Assembly: GCA_009911365.1 (NCBI GenBank)
Contig: QXXF01000006.1
Coordinates: 1-64,000 of the forward strand
Source: Clostridiales bacterium
GTDB taxonomy: Bacteria > Bacillota > Clostridia > Peptostreptococcales > Anaerovoracaceae
DNA length: 64,000 nt
Direction of reading: 5' to 3'
A program made the translations under genes and the position numbers. The notes under the pieces are model-generated. The model did no database searches, was not told where the DNA came from, and saw only the letters and a program-made list of their open reading frames with translations. Each line of letters starts with the position of its first letter. Position 1 is the stretch's first letter. Shown here in pieces: positions 62,101-64,000 of this stretch.

Positions 62101-64000
62101 CTACTGCCGGAGCCGTTCTACCAGGCTGTGGCTTCGGAAATTTCGAATCATGAAAAACCCGATGACGCATGGGATCAGCACGACCACAGCCACGTAAAGC
62201 AGGCTGTACAGCAGTGGGAACTGATATTCCACATAATGCGCCGCTCCCAGCTGACGCATAAAGGCGCAGATCCCATATCCCAGCAGCGATCCGAAGATCA
62301 CGGAAATCAGCACATTTCCCGCAGCCAGAACCAGACCTTCTCCCATGATCATTTTACTGATCTGCGAGCCAGTCATGCCAATGGACTGGAGCATAGCCAT
62401 TTCCATCCTTTGAGACAGGAAATTGGTGATCAGGGTGTTGATTAAATTGATCAAGCTGAACAAAGTGATGAACAGCACCAGGACCACAATAAGTAAGATC
62501 ATCTGATCGACAAGATCCTGGCCCTCGGCCTGAGCCTGACGCAAAGTCAGCAGGGTCAACCTCGGCTGCTGATCCACGATCTTTCGCAAAGAAGCTTCTA
62601 CCTGATCCGTCATTTGGGGATCGGCTTTTACCACGAATTCATCCCGCAGATTCACATCTGGCAATTCTTTTTTCAGCTCTTCCTCTGGTAGCAGGAACCA
62701 ACCGGGCACCAAACCTTCTTGATAGCCATCGACAGCGGCCGCGATTTCGTAAGTCTTTTCTTTTTCCTGTCCATCGTAGTAATGAATCGTCACTTGATCA
62801 CCAACGCGGAACCGGTATCCGTATATTTCCTCAGCCACATCATTTTTGTAGACAATGATCTGATTTTCCCGCAGCAGCTGATCATAATCTAGGCTTCCTT
62901 CCTGGACCGCTTCTTTGATGGCAGGCACATCTGCCTTGGTGAAAGGCGTAATAGAATCTTTGTTCCCTTTCTGCTCTCTGTAATCATAAGTGACGCTGGC
63001 ATGTTCTAAGGCATAGACCTTCTGCGCTCCTGGCAGGGACTGGAGCTTCGCCCGAAACTCATCGGTAAAGGGATTGGAAAGCTGCAACTCCGCTTCGCCG
63101 CGCTCAGCTGTTTCCTCTGCGTTTGTAGAAAAGCACAGCTGAAACTGTCCCATCTGGAATTCACCGACCTGCGTGTATTTTTCCCCATCTGCGGACACTG
63201 CGAAGGTCACGGCTCCTATGAAGAGGATCCCTCCCATCCCTAAGGAAATCATGGTCATGAAAGTCTTTTTCCGGTTCCTGGCACTGTTCATCCTAGCCAT
63301 GGAAAAGGGCGTGATCTTTCGCCGCAGCTTTTTGGATGCTTTGACTTCCCCGCTTCCCCCATAAGCCGAATATCTGACAGCCTCTATGGGTGACACGGAT
63401 GCCGCTATTTTCGCTGGCTTCATGATGGATAAAAGCACGGTGAGCAAAATAGCCGCCACTACGATCACTGCCATAGTCAAGGCGTTGACCAAAGAGAATC
63501 CCCCAGGCCTGGCAATGGCGGAAACGCCTGCTCCCAGTACCACGCCTACAGGTGCTGCCCTCAAAGCCAATATTACGCCTTCTTTTCGGACCAGCCGTCC
63601 CACTTGTTTTCTCGTCATCCCCAGGGTCCGCAGCTGCCCATATTCTCTAATCTTTCCGGTGACGGAAATATAAAAGACACTGTAGATCACCATGATCCCC
63701 GCAATCAAAATCACTGCGCCGATCATAGCGATGGTAACAACGTCCCCGGTAATTTTTCCCGGGGAAAGGGTGTCCAGATAATGGTTGTTCTCATTGATCT
63801 GACTCCGGGGCACGCCTGCCTGTTTTCCCACATCTCTGAGCACGCTGAGAAATTCGTCCTGGACCATGTCTTTAGACCCCGTGATCTTTACTAGTGCATC
63901 GTAATTCACATCTTTCAGCCCTTTCCCCTTTTCTGCATATTCTTTGGAATGGATGATGGGATAAAGCTGGCTGTTTTTGATATCCTTTGTAAATCCAGAA
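62101..64000 (-). CDS. FtsX-type ABC transporter permease (5' end outside the window)
   Basis: At least 632 residues are visible. The frame stays open to the right edge (residues such as DIKNSQLYPIIHSKEYAEKG precede the GTG at 63909), so the true start is beyond the window. Two FtsX-like units are visible: helices around VVTIAMIGAVILIAGIMVIYSVFYI with YGQLRTLGMTRKQVGRLVRKEG, and LFITLFSLINLINTLITNFL with EMAMLQSIGMTGSQISKMI, separated by a large extracellular domain. Likely an antimicrobial-peptide or lipoprotein-type exporter partner; the ATPase gene is not in view. Confidence 0.88.
   Translation of the reverse strand, partial: SGFTKDIKNSQLYPIIHSKEYAEKGKGLKDVNYDALVKITGSKDMVQDEFLSVLRDVGKQAGVPRSQINENNHYLDTLSPGKITGDVVTIAMIGAVILIAGIMVIYSVFYISVTGKIREYGQLRTLGMTRKQVGRLVRKEGVILALRAAPVGVVLGAGVSAIARPGGFSLVNALTMAVIVVAAILLTVLLSIMKPAKIAASVSPIEAVRYSAYGGSGEVKASKKLRRKITPFSMARMNSARNRKKTFMTMISLGMGGILFIGAVTFAVSADGEKYTQVGEFQMGQFQLCFSTNAEETAERGEAELQLSNPFTDEFRAKLQSLPGAQKVYALEHASVTYDYREQKGNKDSITPFTKADVPAIKEAVQEGSLDYDQLLRENQIIVYKNDVAEEIYGYRFRVGDQVTIHYYDGQEKEKTYEIAAAVDGYQEGLVPGWFLLPEEELKKELPDVNLRDEFVVKADPQMTDQVEASLRKIVDQQPRLTLLTLRQAQAEGQDLVDQMILLIVVLVLFITLFSLINLINTLITNFLSQRMEMAMLQSIGMTGSQISKMIMGEGLVLAAGNVLISVIFGSLLGYGICAFMRQLGAAHYVEYQFPLLYSLLYVAVVVLIPCVIGFFMIRNFRSHSLVERLRQ

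Overview
The window reads as a chromosome segment of an anaerobic, spore-forming-lineage Clostridia (Bacillota). Supporting signs are a BofA-like sporulation gene, the str and rpl/rpo cluster order, A/G-rich Shine-Dalgarno sites before almost every gene, a small SRP RNA before dnaX, and both [FeFe] and group 4 [NiFe] hydrogenases. An Anaerovoracaceae/Family XIII-type gut or sediment bacterium is possible, but species-level placement is a guess. Nearly everything is on the minus strand, so transcription runs right to left.

Region 1 (1-11.4 kb): tuf (edge fragment), fusA, rpsG, rpsL, rpoC and rpoB. A 130-bp nested palindromic element starts in the rpsG stop codon. RpoB and RpoC end in long acidic tails.

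Region 2 (11.4-33.1 kb): a choline-utilisation glycyl-radical microcompartment (cut/GRM2-type) operon under a MerR/GyrI-type regulator. In transcription order it holds a DMT transporter, a winged-helix-like protein, a tandem BMC shell protein, an aldehyde-dehydrogenase homologue with Ser at the catalytic Cys, CutC, CutD, EutS-, EutP-, EutT-N-like and EutJ-like proteins, a GrpU-like shell protein, EutN, PduS, PduT, EutQ, an extended BMC-H, an active-looking acylating aldehyde dehydrogenase with a Cys/Pro-rich tail, PduL and BMC-H. After a 260-nt hairpin-rich spacer come a divergent CooS-type CO-dehydrogenase homologue, an [FeFe]-hydrogenase-like protein and an SMR transporter, then a terminator. 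CutC splits choline to trimethylamine and acetaldehyde; the aldehyde goes to acetyl-CoA and acetyl-phosphate. No alcohol dehydrogenase is present, and the hydrogenase, PduS and CooS-like proteins are the candidate electron sinks. Two matching MerR-type promoters (20-bp spacers) precede the regulator and the operon.

Region 3 (33.2-35.6 kb): a DUF4125/DUF4037/TPR trio of unknown role. Regions 2 and 3 together separate rplL from rpoB, which are adjacent in most Bacillota.

Region 4 (35.6-39.3 kb): rplL, rplJ with its L10 leader, rplA, rplK, nusG (with an acidic N-terminal extension), secE and rpmG. Region 5 (39.3-49.7 kb): a thioesterase, a six-gene Ech-type energy-converting hydrogenase operon whose ferredoxin subunit has six [4Fe-4S] motifs, and two APC amino-acid permeases. 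Region 6 (49.7-64 kb): bofA, recR, ybaB, dnaX, SRP RNA, a secreted PepSY protein, an AIR-synthase-family protein, ligA, pcrA, a site-2 protease, a plus-strand LysM protein, a decaying DUF4160/DUF2442 locus, tRNA-Arg(CCG), and an FtsX-type permease cut by the window edge.
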